64,000 bases of DNA from Vreelandella aquamarina (GCF_020075495.1 NZ_JABYQT010000001.1:62001-126000), one strand, 5' to 3'; shown: positions 1 through 10,424, counted from the first letter of the stretch. Translations and numbers: made by a program. Notes: generated by a model not told the origin, from the sequence alone.

Positions 1-20
1 CACGCTTGGCGGTGCCCGCT

Positions 21-959
21 TTACGCTGCTGGTTCCTCGTCGCGAGCCGCCGGCTTGATGCCTGACAGCACCGCAAACGAGGTTTCCTGAGCGGTGCGCA
101 GAAAATCCTGCATCCAGGGCGCCTCCAGCGTCTCTTCGCGAATGGCGGCATACAGCGTGCTCCAGATACCGTGTTCGCCGAGCTTTACCGCGCTGACGTA
201 GTCGCGCTCCAGGTACTCCGTCAATGCCCAGTTGGGCAATGAACAGACGCCGCGTCCGCTGGCGACCAGTTGCATCATCATGATGGTGAGTTCTGCGGTG
301 CGGATCTCCTGGGGGCGCACGCCGGCGGGGTCGAGAAACTGAGTAAACACGTCCAGGCGAGACTGCTCGACGGGGTAGGTGATCAGCGTCTGGTCCGCCA
401 GCGCCTGCGGCTCCACGAAGCCCTGCCCGGCGTAGGGGTGCTGGCGAGCGACGGCCAGAAGCCCTTCATAGCGAAACAGCGGTGCGTAGTGCACGCCGTC
501 AAGCGGCTGGGGGTCGGCGGTGATCACCAGGTCGAGCTGCTCGCGGGCCAGCGCCGGTAACGGGTCGAAGTGGTGACCGCTGGGGATATCGATTTCCACT
601 TCCGGCCAGTGATCGCGAAAGTAGTCCACCGTGGGCATCAGCCACTGAAAGCAGCTGTGACATTCGATGGCCATGTGCAGACGCCCCTGTTCGGTACCTG
701 CCAGGCGAGCCACATCGCGCTCGGCCTTGCGGACCTCCGGCAGGATCTGATCGGCCAGCGCCAGAAGCCGCAGGCCGGCACGGGTAAATTCAACCGGCCG
801 TGTCTTGCGCACGAACAGCGCGCTGTCTATTCGGCTTTCCAGATCCTTCAACTGGTGAGAAAGAGCCGATTGGGTAAGATGAACGCGTTCGGCCGCCTCC
901 ACCAGTGAACCCGTCTCGCGCAGGGCAAGCAGGGTGCGTAAATGGCGTAACTCGATCAT
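21..959 (-). CDS. metR: LysR-family regulator MetR
   Basis: LysR-type transcriptional regulator of 312 residues, the usual family length. The N-terminal winged helix-turn-helix (about residues 1-60, with LTQSALSHQLKDLE as recognition region) closely resembles MetR, the homocysteine-responsive activator of methionine synthesis genes. The rest is the periplasmic-binding-protein-like co-inducer domain, including ECHSCFQWLMP near residue 100, a stretch I associate with MetR. The ATG at 959 has a modest AGG seven bases upstream. No metE, metH or metF lies beside it in the window, so the targets are elsewhere or beyond the left edge. A palindrome lies 32-46 bases upstream of the start. The MetR call rests on N-terminal similarity from memory; another LysR regulator is possible. 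Confidence 0.85.
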   Translation of the reverse strand: MIELRHLRTLLALRETGSLVEAAERVHLTQSALSHQLKDLESRIDSALFVRKTRPVEFTRAGLRLLALADQILPEVRKAERDVARLAGTEQGRLHMAIECHSCFQWLMPTVDYFRDHWPEVEIDIPSGHHFDPLPALAREQLDLVITADPQPLDGVHYAPLFRYEGLLAVARQHPYAGQGFVEPQALADQTLITYPVEQSRLDVFTQFLDPAGVRPQEIRTAELTIMMMQLVASGRGVCSLPNWALTEYLERDYVSAVKLGEHGIWSTLYAAIREETLEAPWMQDFLRTAQETSFAVLSGIKPAARDEEPAA

Positions 960-990
960 GTTGAAGCCTATTCACCCGAATTGTCGAAAA

Positions 991-1005
991 GCATGAGTTT
1001 CATGC
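991..1005. promoter_or_regulatory. Palindrome upstream of metR
   Basis: Perfect inverted repeat GCATGA-GTT-TCATGC, 32-46 bases upstream of the metR start. LysR regulators commonly repress their own gene through dyad operators here, and the TGA/TCA half sites recall MetR sites (TGAA-N5-TTCA), but the 3-base spacer is shorter than that consensus. A role as an autoregulatory operator is inferred. Confidence 0.3.
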
Positions 1006-1052
1006 ATTTTTCCATACTCGACCGGGGAAGTGAAACCATTGCTTCGGCACGC

Positions 1053-3239
1053 CTAGCTTTTGGATGCGTAGGCGTAAAGCAGGGTCTCCTGGGCGCTGAT
1101 GGCATCGCCGCTGCCGGGGTCCTGGGAGCGGTAGCTGCCATCACTCTGCAAAAGCCAGCTCTGGCAGTTATCGACCAGATAGGTTTCGAGGTCCTTGCGT
1201 ACCCGCGTGGCGAGCTTCTTGTCCAGCAGCGGAAAGCAGGTTTCAACGCGGTGAAACATGTTGCGTGACATGAAGTCGGCACTGGAGCACCAGGTTTCCG
1301 ACTTGCCGTCGTTGTGAAAGTGAAAGACCCGCGTATGTTCCAGAAAGCGGCCGATGATCGAGCGTACGCGAATGTTTTCGGAGACACCCGGCAGGCCGGG
1401 TTTCAGGCAACACATGCCACGAATGATCAGATCGCACTCGACGCCTGCCTGGGAGGCACGGTAGAGCGCCTTGATCAGTTTGGGTTCGGTCAACGAGTTG
1501 CACTTGATGATGATATGGCCACGCTTGCCCTTGCGCGCCAGCTGGGCTTCGCGATCGATCATCTCTACCAGGCGCTCGTGAAGGGTGAAGGGGGCGTGCA
1601 GCAGCGTGTCGATCTTGCGTGCCCGGCCCATGCCCGAGAGCTGTTGAAACACCTTGTGCACATCGGCGCACAGCGCGGTGTTGGCGGTAAGCAGGCTGTA
1701 GTCGGTATAGAGCTTGGCGGTCTTGGAGTGATAGTTGCCGGTGCCTAGATGCGCGTAGTGGCGCAGCTCGCCTTTCTCACGGCGTACGATATGCAGCATC
1801 TTGGCGTGGGTCTTGTAGGCCATCACGCCATAGATGACGATGGCCCCGGCTTCCTGCAGGCGCGAGGCGAGCTGCAGGTTGTCGGCCTCATCGAAACGGG
1901 CGCGCAGCTCGATCACCACGGTGACTTCCTTGCCCTGGCTTGCCGCATCCACCAGGGCGCTGACAATCGGTGAGTCGGCACCGGTACGGTAGAGCGTCTG
2001 CTTGATGGCCAGCACGTCCGGGTCGCGAGCCGCTTCGCGCAGAAGTTCCTCGATCGGCGAGAACGACTGGAACGGGTGGTGCAGGAGCACGTCGTTCTTG
2101 GCGATGGCATCGAACAGGCTGCCGGTTTTCAGCGCCTTGGGGATGCCCGGCATATATGGGCGATACATCAGCTCAGGGCGGTCTACATCGCCCAGCACCG
2201 ACATCATGCGGGTCAGGTTGACCGGACCCTGAACGCGGTAGAGATCTTCTGCGTCCAGCTCGAACTGGCGAAGCAGGAAATTGGTCAGGTCATCCGGGCA
2301 GTTGTCAGCGACCTCCAGGCGTACGCCGCGGCCGTAACGCCGGGCAAGCAGCTCGCCGCGCAGCGCCGAGGCCAGGTCTGATACCTCCTCAGGGTCGACG
2401 GTCATGTCCGCGTTGCGGGTCAGCCGGAACTGATAGCAGCCGCGCACGCGCATGCCGGGAAACAGCTCCTCGGCGTGGGCGTGAATCATCGACGACAAAA
2501 ACACGTACTCGGAAAAGCCCTCGGCACACAGCTCCTTGGGCAGCGGCATCAGCCTTGGCAGTGAGCGTGGTGCGGGGAGAATGGCCATGCCGCCCGCTCG
2601 GCCAAAGGCGTCCTTGCCTTCAAGCTCGACGATGAAGTTCAGGCTCTTGTTGACCAAGCGAGGGAAGGGGTGCGACGGGTCCAGGCCGATGGGGCTGATG
2701 ACCGGCATGATTTCGTTGTTGAACAGCTCATACACCCAGGCCTTCTGCTGCTCGGTCCACTGGTCGCGGCGGCGAAAGCGCAGCCCCTGATGCTCCAGCG
2801 CCGGCAGCAGGGTATCGTTGAGAATGTGGTACTGGCGAGCGATCTGCTGATGAGCAATCTCGGAAATCTCGCTCAGCACTGCCTTGGGCAGGCGGCCGTC
2901 GGCGGCGGTGGTATTGTCACCAAGTGCCAGCTGATGCTTCAGGCCCGCCACGCGGATTTCGAAGAACTCATCCATGTTGGAGGAGAAGATCAGCAGAAAC
3001 ATCAAGCGGTTCAACAGCGGGTGGGCATCGTCCAGCGCCTGCTCGAGTACGCGAATATTGAACTGAAGGTGGGAGAGCTCGCGGTTGAAGTAGAGCTGGG
3101 GGTCGTCGAGGTCGGTTTCGCTGAGCGCTTCTCTGGCATGCACGCCGTTGGGTGTGCGGTTGATCCGCAGCGGCAGGCTTTCGCCCTCGGGGCTTGCGGA
3201 TTCCGTCAGCGTCGTGGATGGTGAAACGTTCTGGTCCAT
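1053..3239 (-). CDS. ppk: Polyphosphate kinase 1
   Basis: PPK1 reversibly transfers the gamma phosphate of ATP onto polyphosphate. The 728-residue form has the family order: N-terminal domain starting at the FNRELSHLQFN motif, head domain, and two phospholipase-D-like C-terminal domains. The segment YKTHAKMLHI contains the His that is autophosphorylated in PPK1, and YHSKTAKLYTDYSL follows. I start at the ATG at 3239, which has GGAG five bases upstream; an upstream in-frame start at 3320 would add 27 residues lacking family resemblance and would run through the promoter region. It lies alone on the minus strand after hemB. No exopolyphosphatase gene (ppx) is adjacent. A PHO-box-like palindrome about 85 bases upstream suggests phosphate-starvation control. 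Confidence 0.95.
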   Translation of the reverse strand: MDQNVSPSTTLTESASPEGESLPLRINRTPNGVHAREALSETDLDDPQLYFNRELSHLQFNIRVLEQALDDAHPLLNRLMFLLIFSSNMDEFFEIRVAGLKHQLALGDNTTAADGRLPKAVLSEISEIAHQQIARQYHILNDTLLPALEHQGLRFRRRDQWTEQQKAWVYELFNNEIMPVISPIGLDPSHPFPRLVNKSLNFIVELEGKDAFGRAGGMAILPAPRSLPRLMPLPKELCAEGFSEYVFLSSMIHAHAEELFPGMRVRGCYQFRLTRNADMTVDPEEVSDLASALRGELLARRYGRGVRLEVADNCPDDLTNFLLRQFELDAEDLYRVQGPVNLTRMMSVLGDVDRPELMYRPYMPGIPKALKTGSLFDAIAKNDVLLHHPFQSFSPIEELLREAARDPDVLAIKQTLYRTGADSPIVSALVDAASQGKEVTVVIELRARFDEADNLQLASRLQEAGAIVIYGVMAYKTHAKMLHIVRREKGELRHYAHLGTGNYHSKTAKLYTDYSLLTANTALCADVHKVFQQLSGMGRARKIDTLLHAPFTLHERLVEMIDREAQLARKGKRGHIIIKCNSLTEPKLIKALYRASQAGVECDLIIRGMCCLKPGLPGVSENIRVRSIIGRFLEHTRVFHFHNDGKSETWCSSADFMSRNMFHRVETCFPLLDKKLATRVRKDLETYLVDNCQSWLLQSDGSYRSQDPGSGDAISAQETLLYAYASKS

Positions 3240-3310
3240 GGTGGCTCCCCCGCCGTAATGGCTTTCATTAGCATAGCGCGATACCTGTCTTGCGAGCAGT
3301 ATGGGGAGTA

Positions 3311-3345
3311 AAGATGACAAATAAGTGTCACCTATTTGTCATCTT
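3311..3345. promoter_or_regulatory. Perfect 13-bp inverted repeat, PHO-box-like
   Basis: AAGATGACAAATA (3311-3323) and its exact complement (3333-3345) flank a 9-base loop between the hemB stop and ppk. On plus, GTGTCAC-CTAT-TTGTCAT (3325-3342) fits the PHO-box layout of two CTGTCAT-like 7-mers 4 bases apart. On minus, the ppk direction, GTGACAC-TTAT-TTGTCAT gives the same layout, followed 12 bases on by TACTGC, a poor -10. As RNA it could instead be the hemB terminator, but only a short U run follows. Seen: the repeat and spacing. Inferred: PhoB binding. Confidence 0.45.
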
Positions 3346-3356
3346 CGGCGTCGGAC

Positions 3357-4427
<1,071 letters not shown>

Positions 4428-4536
4428 TCAGGCATGTCCTACGGCGAAAGCCGTCTTGTGGCCGTGCTCCTGACTGACTAAAGTTAGCGCTTGCTTGCCT
4501 GATAACAAGAGGCAACCCAGGGACAAGGAGAAAGGC

Positions 4537-5214
4537 ATGACCAAACAGGTAGCAGTAGTGCTGGCAGGCTGCGGCGTTTTTGATGGTTCTGAAATCCATG
4601 AGACCACGCTGACGCTGCTGCGGCTGGATCAGCTGGGTATCGCTTACCGCTGTTTTGCTCCGGATATCGAGCAGCATCACGTCGTCAATCATCTGACCCA
4701 GGATGTTCAAGAAGGAGAGACGCGCAACGTGCTTCAGGAATCGGCGCGCCTGGCCCGCGGCGATATCCAGCCGCTAGGCGAGCTGAACGCCGATGACTTT
4801 GGCGCGGTGATCGTGCCGGGCGGTTTCGGCGTGGCCAAGAACCTCTCCGACTTCGCCAGCGAAGGTGATGGCATGCAGGTGATGGACGCCCTCAAGCAGG
4901 CGCTGACACCATTTTGGGAAGACGCCAAACCCATTGGCCTGATGTGTATTTCCCCGGTGCTGGTGCCACGTCTGCTGGGCGACAGTATTGCGGTCACCGT
5001 GGGCCATGACCCGGGCGTGGCGGGTGCCATCAGTGCCATGGGCGGTCTGCACCGCAGCTGCGCAGTCGACGATATCGTGGTGGATCTTGAACATCGCGTG
5101 GTCACCACGCCCGCCTATATGCTGGCAACGCGTATCAGTGAAGCCGCTACCGGTATTTTCAAGCTGGTGGAGCGGGTCGGTGAAATGATGGATCAGAAGC
5201 CGCTGAGTCCTTGA
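4537..5214 (+). CDS. elbB: DJ-1/PfpI-family protein ElbB
   Basis: A 225-residue class I glutamine-amidotransferase-like protein. The ElbB signature is visible as VVLAGCGVFDGSEIHE near the N-terminus, PGGFGVAKNLSDFA near residue 100, and a nucleophile-elbow cysteine in GLMCISPVL. E. coli ElbB was first linked to isoprenoid synthesis and was later reported to have glyoxalase-type activity, so its physiological role is unsettled. The ATG at 4537 has GGAG six bases upstream; an in-frame start at 4495 lacks one. It is a single gene, divergent from hemB, and is followed by a hairpin shared with convergent tatC. No link to the crt genes 17 kb away is implied by position. Confidence 0.9.
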   Translation: MTKQVAVVLAGCGVFDGSEIHETTLTLLRLDQLGIAYRCFAPDIEQHHVVNHLTQDVQEGETRNVLQESARLARGDIQPLGELNADDFGAVIVPGGFGVAKNLSDFASEGDGMQVMDALKQALTPFWEDAKPIGLMCISPVLVPRLLGDSIAVTVGHDPGVAGAISAMGGLHRSCAVDDIVVDLEHRVVTTPAYMLATRISEAATGIFKLVERVGEMMDQKPLSP

Positions 5215-5221
5215 GCTCAAT

Positions 5222-5249
5222 CGCCTCTGCCGAAGAACGGGCAGAGGCG
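5222..5249. terminator. Hairpin between convergent elbB and tatC
   Basis: CGCCTCTGCC (5222-5231) pairs perfectly with GGCAGAGGCG (5240-5249) across an 8-base loop, between the two convergent stop codons. There is no long T run on either side, so it is probably a weak bidirectional terminator. Confidence 0.6.
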
Positions 5250-5270
5250 TTCTGAAACCTGACAGCGAGC

Positions 5271-6056
5271 CTAGGACTCCTGCTCTTCGGCGGCCGCTTT
5301 CTCCTCGCGCTTTTTACGCACCAGGCGGCCAAACAGCAGGCCCACTTCATACAGCAGGTACATGGGCAGGGCGAGCAGGCTTTGTGACACCACGTCTGGC
5401 GGGGTCAGCAGCATGCCGATGACGAAGCAGCCCAGGAAGATATAGGGCCGCTTCTGGGAAAGGCTCTGCACGCTGGTAGCACCGGACAGAATCAGCAGGA
5501 ACGTGGCGATTGGTATTTCAAAGGCCAGGCCGAAGGCAAAAAAGAGCTTCAGCACGAAGTTCAGATACTGGTTGATATCGGTCATTACCGCGACGTTTTC
5601 AGGCCCGGTCTGGGTGAAAAAGGCAAACAGCAGCGGAAACACCACGTAGTAGGCAAACGCGGCCCCGGCGTAGAAAAGCGCGATACTCGATACCAGCAGC
5701 GGGATCGCCAGCGCCTTTTCGTTATCGTAGAGGCCCGGCGCGATAAAGGCCCACGCCTGATGCAGCACGAAAGGAATGGCAATGAATACCGCTACCACCA
5801 GCGTCAACTTGAACGGCGCGAGAAACGGCGAAGCCACTTCGGTGGCGATCATCTGCGAGCCGGGTGGCAGCAGGGCCATCAACGGCTCGGCCACGAAGCT
5901 GTAGATGTCGTTGGCAAAGGCATAAAGGCCCAGAAAAACCACCAGTACCACGACGACCGCCCGCACCAGCCGCATGCGCAGCTCGATGAGGTGTTCGATC
6001 AGCGGTGCCTGCTGCTGGCCCTGCGGGGGCTCCCGAGAGTCGCCAGGAGTGCTCAT
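5271..6056 (-). CDS. tatC: Sec-independent protein translocase TatC
   Basis: Multispanning inner-membrane subunit of the twin-arginine translocase, which with TatB recognises RR signal peptides and exports folded proteins. The 261-residue protein has the six hydrophobic segments of the family. The N-terminal cytoplasmic signature LIEHLIELRMRL is at residues 19-30, and conserved PFVLHQAWAFIAPGLY follows the second membrane span. It ends with a charged tail rich in Lys, Glu and Ala. Its ATG overlaps the tatB stop by 4 bases (ATGA), pointing to translational coupling. It is the last gene of the ubiE-to-tatC run. Confidence 0.97.
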   Translation of the reverse strand: MSTPGDSREPPQGQQQAPLIEHLIELRMRLVRAVVVVLVVFLGLYAFANDIYSFVAEPLMALLPPGSQMIATEVASPFLAPFKLTLVVAVFIAIPFVLHQAWAFIAPGLYDNEKALAIPLLVSSIALFYAGAAFAYYVVFPLLFAFFTQTGPENVAVMTDINQYLNFVLKLFFAFGLAFEIPIATFLLILSGATSVQSLSQKRPYIFLGCFVIGMLLTPPDVVSQSLLALPMYLLYEVGLLFGRLVRKKREEKAAAEEQES

Positions 6057-6490
6057 GGGTGATTGCTATCCTTGTGAGAGGTCGCCGGGGGATGGTCTGA
6101 AGAGGCCGGCTCTGGCGGCGTATCGTTGACTTCCTGCAGGGCATCATCGAGCTGCGCACTCGCCTGGGCGACGCGTCGCTCGGTTTCCCTGGGCGCCTGG
6201 GACGTCGCATTGGGCGCTGCCGGCGAGGAGGGGTCGGCAATGCTTTCCACCTCCTGCTTGGCCTTTTTCAGACTGTCGTTCAAGGATTTCTGCTGATCCT
6301 TGAGCGTCTGGCGCAGCTCTTCGGCTTCAAGCTGGGCGCTGATTTCGCGCTGCATGCCGGATATCGTGCGCTTGATCTTGCCAACCCACAGCCCGGTCGT
6401 GCGTGCCGCCCGCGGCAGACGCTCGGGGCCAAGTACCAGCAGCCCGACGATGCCGATCAGCATCAGTTCAAGAAAACCGATATCCAGCAT
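6053..6490 (-). CDS. tatB: Sec-independent protein translocase TatB
   Basis: Single-span inner-membrane protein that forms the substrate receptor with TatC. Residues 1-20 are the transmembrane helix, followed by the hinge motif LGPERLPRAART that separates TatB from TatA. An amphipathic helix with coiled-coil character comes next (about residues 35-85). The C-terminal 60 residues are a low-complexity tail rich in Pro, Ser, Ala and Asp, as is common in TatB. At 145 residues it is of normal size. It lies 3 bases after tatA and overlaps tatC by 4 bases. Confidence 0.95.
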   Translation of the reverse strand: MLDIGFLELMLIGIVGLLVLGPERLPRAARTTGLWVGKIKRTISGMQREISAQLEAEELRQTLKDQQKSLNDSLKKAKQEVESIADPSSPAAPNATSQAPRETERRVAQASAQLDDALQEVNDTPPEPASSDHPPATSHKDSNHP

Positions 6491-6493
6491 AGA

Positions 6494-6754
6494 TTACTTG
6501 CGCTCTTCGCTGCGGGGCGTGGTCTTCTCTTCCGCCTGCACGTCGTAGGTATTGACCGGTTCTTCGTGGCCTACCTGGGCGTGGGGCTGATCGGCGGGTT
6601 TCTCGTCCTTTTCGTCTTCATGAACGGCTTTCTTGAAGCCCTTGACCGCGCCGCCCAGGTCGCTGCCCACGTTGCGCAGTTTCTTGGTGCCGAAGATCAG
6701 GATGATGATGCCTAATACAATCAGCAACTGCCAAATACTGATGCCACCTAACAT
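6494..6754 (-). CDS. tatA: Sec-independent protein translocase TatA
   Basis: Pore-forming Tat subunit that oligomerises when substrate is bound to TatBC. The N-terminal helix [14 protein letters not shown] is followed by the hinge [14 protein letters not shown], nearly identical to well-studied TatA proteins, then an acidic hydrophilic tail. Two ATGs are possible, at 6760 and 6754. I prefer 6754 because the GAGG site lies eight bases before it but only two bases before the first. The start is 35 bases downstream of the hisE stop, suggesting cotranscription. Confidence 0.95.
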   Translation of the reverse strand: MLGGISIWQLLIVLGIIILIFGTKKLRNVGSDLGGAVKGFKKAVHEDEKDEKPADQPHAQVGHEEPVNTYDVQAEEKTTPRSEERK

Positions 6755-6789
6755 ATGCATGTCCTCATTGATTCAGGGTCGTCTTGCTA

Positions 6790-7155
6790 TTATGGCGTAC
6801 GGGCGGCTTTTTCGTCATGGCCTGACATGCCAAAGCGTCGCGCCAGCTCGTTCAATACATCCTGGTGGTCAAGCTCCAGATGCGACAGCATGACCAGACT
6901 ATGAAACCACAGGTCGGCGGTCTCTGCGATGACCGCATGGCGCTGCTCCGCACTGCCGTGTTCGGCATCCTTGGCGGCCAGTAGCGTCTCGGTCGCTTCC
7001 TCGCCCACTTTTTCGAGTATCTTGTTCAAACCCTTGTGATGCAAGGAGGCGACATAAGAATTATCCGGAGAAGCGTTGCGACGCGTTCTGAGTACCTCGG
7101 CCAGGGTATCCAGTACAGGCGCCGATTCAGACGTTGGGTTGGGGGGCGTGTTCAT
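6790..7155 (-). CDS. hisE: Phosphoribosyl-ATP pyrophosphatase HisE
   Basis: Second step of histidine synthesis: hydrolyses phosphoribosyl-ATP to phosphoribosyl-AMP. The 121-residue all-alpha MazG-like domain carries the family signature [20 protein letters not shown] with the metal-binding glutamates, and then [14 protein letters not shown]. The ATG at 7155 has GGAG four bases upstream; the frame stays open further upstream but runs into ubiB. This is a stand-alone HisE, not a HisIE fusion. In Pseudomonas hisI precedes hisE at the tat locus; here no hisI is in the window and ubiB precedes it instead. Confidence 0.93.
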   Translation of the reverse strand: MNTPPNPTSESAPVLDTLAEVLRTRRNASPDNSYVASLHHKGLNKILEKVGEEATETLLAAKDAEHGSAEQRHAVIAETADLWFHSLVMLSHLELDHQDVLNELARRFGMSGHDEKAARTP

Positions 7156-7193
7156 GTCTCTCCTTTGAAACAGATGGCGTACCGAAAACCCGG

Positions 7194-8822
7194 CTATTGC
7201 CACAACAGTAGCAGCAGGCCAAGGCCCGCGCCGGCCAGCACCGGCCACTCCTGGGCGCTTGCCCAGCCGCTCAGCGGCTGCCAGGCCAGGGCAATGGCCA
7301 CCAGCAGAAGCCCGATGCGCAGACGGTAATGGCGTTTTCCCTGGCGAGTCATGTGGCGCTGCATATGATGAATGGCGTCTACCTGCTGGTGACGCTGGCG
7401 GTGTTCGATTTCCATGCGGGTAAGCGCCTGGTGGGCAAGCACGGGAAGTTCGGGCAACTGGTGAGAGAGTTCGGGCGCTTGACGCTTCAGCGACTCCCAG
7501 AGCCCGCTGACCCCGGCACGCTCTTTCATCCACTGTTCGAGGTAGGGCTTGGCAGTGCTCCAGAGGTCTAGCTCCGGATAGAGCTGACGACCCAGCCCCT
7601 CGATGTTGAGCAGCGTCTTCTGCAGCAGCACCAGCTGCGGCTGAACCTCCATGTTGAAGCGTCGCGCGGTCTGGAAAAGCCCCAGCAGCACCTGGCCAAA
7701 GGAAATATCCTTCAGCGGCTTTTCGAGAATCGGCTCGCACACGGTGCGAATGGCGGCGGCAAACTCGTTGGCTCGGGTGTTTTCGCCTACCCAGCCCGAC
7801 TCGATATGCAGCGCGGCAACTTCATAATAATCCTGATGGAAAAATGCCAGCAGATTGCGCGCCAGATAGTCCTGGTCCTCACGGGTGAGGCTCCCCACGA
7901 TACCGCAGTCGATGGCGATATACTGAGGGTCTTCGGGGTTGTCGCAGTTGACGAAGATATTGCCGGGGTGCATGTCGGCATGAAAGAAGTTGTCGCGGAA
8001 TACCTGGGTAAAAAACAGCTCGACGCCACGCTCGGCGAGTTTCTTGAGGTTCACGCCTTGCGAGATCAACGTCTCCATGTCCGCGACGGGAACACCGCGG
8101 ATGCGCTCTTGAACCATGACATGGCGGCGTGTGAAAGGCCAGTAAATCGTCGGCACGAACAGCAGCGGTGAGTCCTTGAAGTTGCGCTTGAGCTGGGAGG
8201 TGTTGGCCGCTTCCTTGTAAAGATCGAGCTCGTCAAACAGGGTGGCTTCGTAGTCGCGGATGACTTCCACCGGTCGCAGTCGGCGCGCTTCGGGTATCTT
8301 GGCAAACAGTCTGGCGACCTGATACATCAGCGTCATGTCTTGTCGCATGATGCGATCGATGCCTGGCCGAATGATCTTGACCACCACCTCTTCACCGGTG
8401 TGCAGCCTGGCAGAATGCACCTGGGCAATGGAGGCCGAGGCAAGAGGCGTTTGCTCGAATGCGGCAAACGCCTCTTCAAGCGACATTTCCAGCTCCTTTT
8501 CGACGCGGGCAGCGGCAAGGTCGGCTGGAAAAGGCGGCACTTGATCCTGCAGCCGGCGAAGTTCGTTGGCGATGTCATCGGGCAGGAGATCCCGCCGCGT
8601 GGAGAGCATTTGCCCAAACTTGATGAAGATGGGGCCAAGCGCTTCCAGCGCCAGGCGCAGGCGCTCGCCGCGGGTACGCTTGCCCACCGGCATCAGCCGT
8701 AGTGGCGAAAACCACAGCAGGGTACGCAGCCAGAGCGGCAGGCGCTCCATGGGAATCAGCGTGTCCAGTCGATGACGCGCAATCACCCAAAGAATCTTGA
8801 ACAAGCGCAAGCTCATGATCAT
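7194..8822 (-). CDS. ubiB: Ubiquinone biosynthesis ATPase/kinase-like protein UbiB
   Basis: Member of the ABC1/ADCK/UbiB atypical kinase family, needed for ubiquinone synthesis at the inner membrane, probably through ATPase activity that helps lipid intermediates reach the Ubi complex. The hallmark KFGQ motif is at residues 68-71, the invariant Lys is in [11 protein letters not shown], the catalytic loop contains [10 protein letters not shown], and the metal motif is AIDCG. The C-terminus carries two hydrophobic segments (about residues 500-540) that anchor it. At 542 residues it is of normal length. Its start overlaps the ubiJ stop by 4 bases; a second ATG is at 8816. Confidence 0.96.
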   Translation of the reverse strand: MIMSLRLFKILWVIARHRLDTLIPMERLPLWLRTLLWFSPLRLMPVGKRTRGERLRLALEALGPIFIKFGQMLSTRRDLLPDDIANELRRLQDQVPPFPADLAAARVEKELEMSLEEAFAAFEQTPLASASIAQVHSARLHTGEEVVVKIIRPGIDRIMRQDMTLMYQVARLFAKIPEARRLRPVEVIRDYEATLFDELDLYKEAANTSQLKRNFKDSPLLFVPTIYWPFTRRHVMVQERIRGVPVADMETLISQGVNLKKLAERGVELFFTQVFRDNFFHADMHPGNIFVNCDNPEDPQYIAIDCGIVGSLTREDQDYLARNLLAFFHQDYYEVAALHIESGWVGENTRANEFAAAIRTVCEPILEKPLKDISFGQVLLGLFQTARRFNMEVQPQLVLLQKTLLNIEGLGRQLYPELDLWSTAKPYLEQWMKERAGVSGLWESLKRQAPELSHQLPELPVLAHQALTRMEIEHRQRHQQVDAIHHMQRHMTRQGKRHYRLRIGLLLVAIALAWQPLSGWASAQEWPVLAGAGLGLLLLLWQ

Positions 8823-9493
8823 GCACGCGGCTCCTGGGCAGCAGACGATACATCATGGTCGGATACTGCTCGGGTCAGACGGCGATGCAGCCGGTCAAGG
8901 CGCGCTTCCAGACGGTCGGTGGCCACCTCGAGCTCGGTCAGATGGTCACGCAGCAAATCACGCTGCTGTCGGCCAGGCAGAAGGCGTGCCTCTTCGAACA
9001 CGTATTCGGAAACGTCCTGAAGCAGCTCATCCCTGGCGCGCAGTCCCCAGCGCGTCAGGCGGCGCACGCCTTCGGCCAGCGAATGCGCGGGCATGTCACC
9101 GAGCCAGCGGGCAAGTTCGCCCTCCCAGTCGATATCCAGGTCAAACAGCAGGTCGCGGGTGGCTTCCAGCAGGTGAATGCGCCCGCGTACGGCCAGCTTG
9201 CCGTCGAACATGAGCCGTTCGATGGAGGCGCCGCTGATCCACTCGGAAAATGTCTCGGGGGTAAGCTCTACCACGGCATCAACATCGCTCTCCTCGACGT
9301 TGTCGCCGTGCATCAGATCGATGCCTGACAGGTGATAGTGCAGCACAAGCTCGAGATGAGGCTTTTCAAGGCGCACCAGCAGGCGACTGCCCGCCAACGC
9401 CGCCAGGCGCGAAGGGGCCGCCGGGTCGCGGGCCAGCAGAGCGTTGAGCGTGCGTTCACAACCGGCCAGGAGCAGGGTCGGGGTTACCAGCAT
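8819..9493 (-). CDS. ubiJ: Ubiquinone biosynthesis accessory factor UbiJ (SCP2 domain)
   Basis: A 224-residue protein with an N-terminal SCP2 sterol-carrier-like lipid-binding domain (about residues 10-115) and a C-terminal predicted coiled coil rich in Leu, Arg and Glu. UbiJ pairs with UbiK in the Ubi metabolon and binds ubiquinone intermediates. Sequence is poorly conserved in this family, so position carries much of the call: it lies between ubiE and ubiB and overlaps ubiB by 4 bases, exactly as in E. coli. No cofactor motif is present, as expected for an accessory factor. Confidence 0.9.
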   Translation of the reverse strand: MLVTPTLLLAGCERTLNALLARDPAAPSRLAALAGSRLLVRLEKPHLELVLHYHLSGIDLMHGDNVEESDVDAVVELTPETFSEWISGASIERLMFDGKLAVRGRIHLLEATRDLLFDLDIDWEGELARWLGDMPAHSLAEGVRRLTRWGLRARDELLQDVSEYVFEEARLLPGRQQRDLLRDHLTELEVATDRLEARLDRLHRRLTRAVSDHDVSSAAQEPRA

Positions 9494-9548
9494 GCTGACC
9501 TCTGGTAGGGAAATGCCGTAAAAGACTTCTGCATGCAGTACGGCAAGG

Positions 9549-10304
9549 TCATAGCTTGATGCCGCGGTGCAGGGCCACGATACCGCCGGTCAGGTTGGTG
9601 TACTCCACCCGTTCAAGACCTGCGGTTTCCATCATGGCCTTGAGCGTTTCCTGGTCCGGATGCATGCGAATCGATTCGGCCAGGTAACGGTAGCTTTCGC
9701 CATCACCAGCCACCAGTTCGCCCATGCGCGGCAGCAGGCGGAAGGAGTACTCGTCGTAGGCCTTGGAGAGCAGCGGGTTGTTGGGCTTGGAGAACTCCAG
9801 TACCAGCAGCCGGCCACCGGGCTTGAGCACCCGCGCCATGGAGCGAAGGGCGGCGTCCTTGTCGGTGACGTTGCGCAGGCCAAAGGCAATGGTGATGCAG
9901 TCGAAACTGTTATCCGGGAACGGCAGGCATTCGGCGTTGGCCTGAACGTACTCGACGTTGCCGCCCACGCCGTTATCGATCAGCTTGTCGCGGCCTACCT
10001 TGAGCATCGAAGCATTGATATCCGCCAGCACCACCTTGCCGCGCGGGCCCACCAGGCGCGAGAACTTGAGCGTCAGGTCGCCGGTGCCGCCGGCGATATC
10101 CAGCACGTGATGGCCGGGGCGCACACCGGCGCGCTCGATGGTGAGCCGCTTCCAGACCCGGTGGATGCCCATGGACATCAAATCGTTCATGACATCGTAG
10201 CGGGCGGCAACGGAGTGGAAGACATCGGCGACACGGGAGGCTTTCTCGTCGACCGGTACTTCCTGGTATCCAAAATGGGTGGTGCGCTTTTCCGTGGGGC
10301 TCAT
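9549..10304 (-). CDS. ubiE: Ubiquinone/menaquinone C-methyltransferase UbiE
   Basis: SAM-dependent methyltransferase that adds the C-methyl group to the benzoquinol ring in ubiquinone (and, where present, menaquinone) synthesis. The class I SAM motif I is seen as [10 protein letters not shown] near residue 70. The family signatures [17 protein letters not shown] (residues 37-53) and [16 protein letters not shown] follow. At 251 residues it matches E. coli. GGGAG lies ten bases before the ATG. It heads the ubiE-ubiJ-ubiB-hisE-tatABC run and is followed 55 bases later by ubiJ. Confidence 0.97.
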   Translation of the reverse strand: MSPTEKRTTHFGYQEVPVDEKASRVADVFHSVAARYDVMNDLMSMGIHRVWKRLTIERAGVRPGHHVLDIAGGTGDLTLKFSRLVGPRGKVVLADINASMLKVGRDKLIDNGVGGNVEYVQANAECLPFPDNSFDCITIAFGLRNVTDKDAALRSMARVLKPGGRLLVLEFSKPNNPLLSKAYDEYSFRLLPRMGELVAGDGESYRYLAESIRMHPDQETLKAMMETAGLERVEYTNLTGGIVALHRGIKL

Positions 10305-10424
10305 GGGGCTTTAGCTCCCGATTTCGAGGCGGTAACAATCGACCGGATGGTCGCCGTGTTAAAAGATTGCCGATATTGTAGCCTTGTCTGGCCCAATTTG
10401 TCTGCGCCAGCGCAGGCATGCCTC

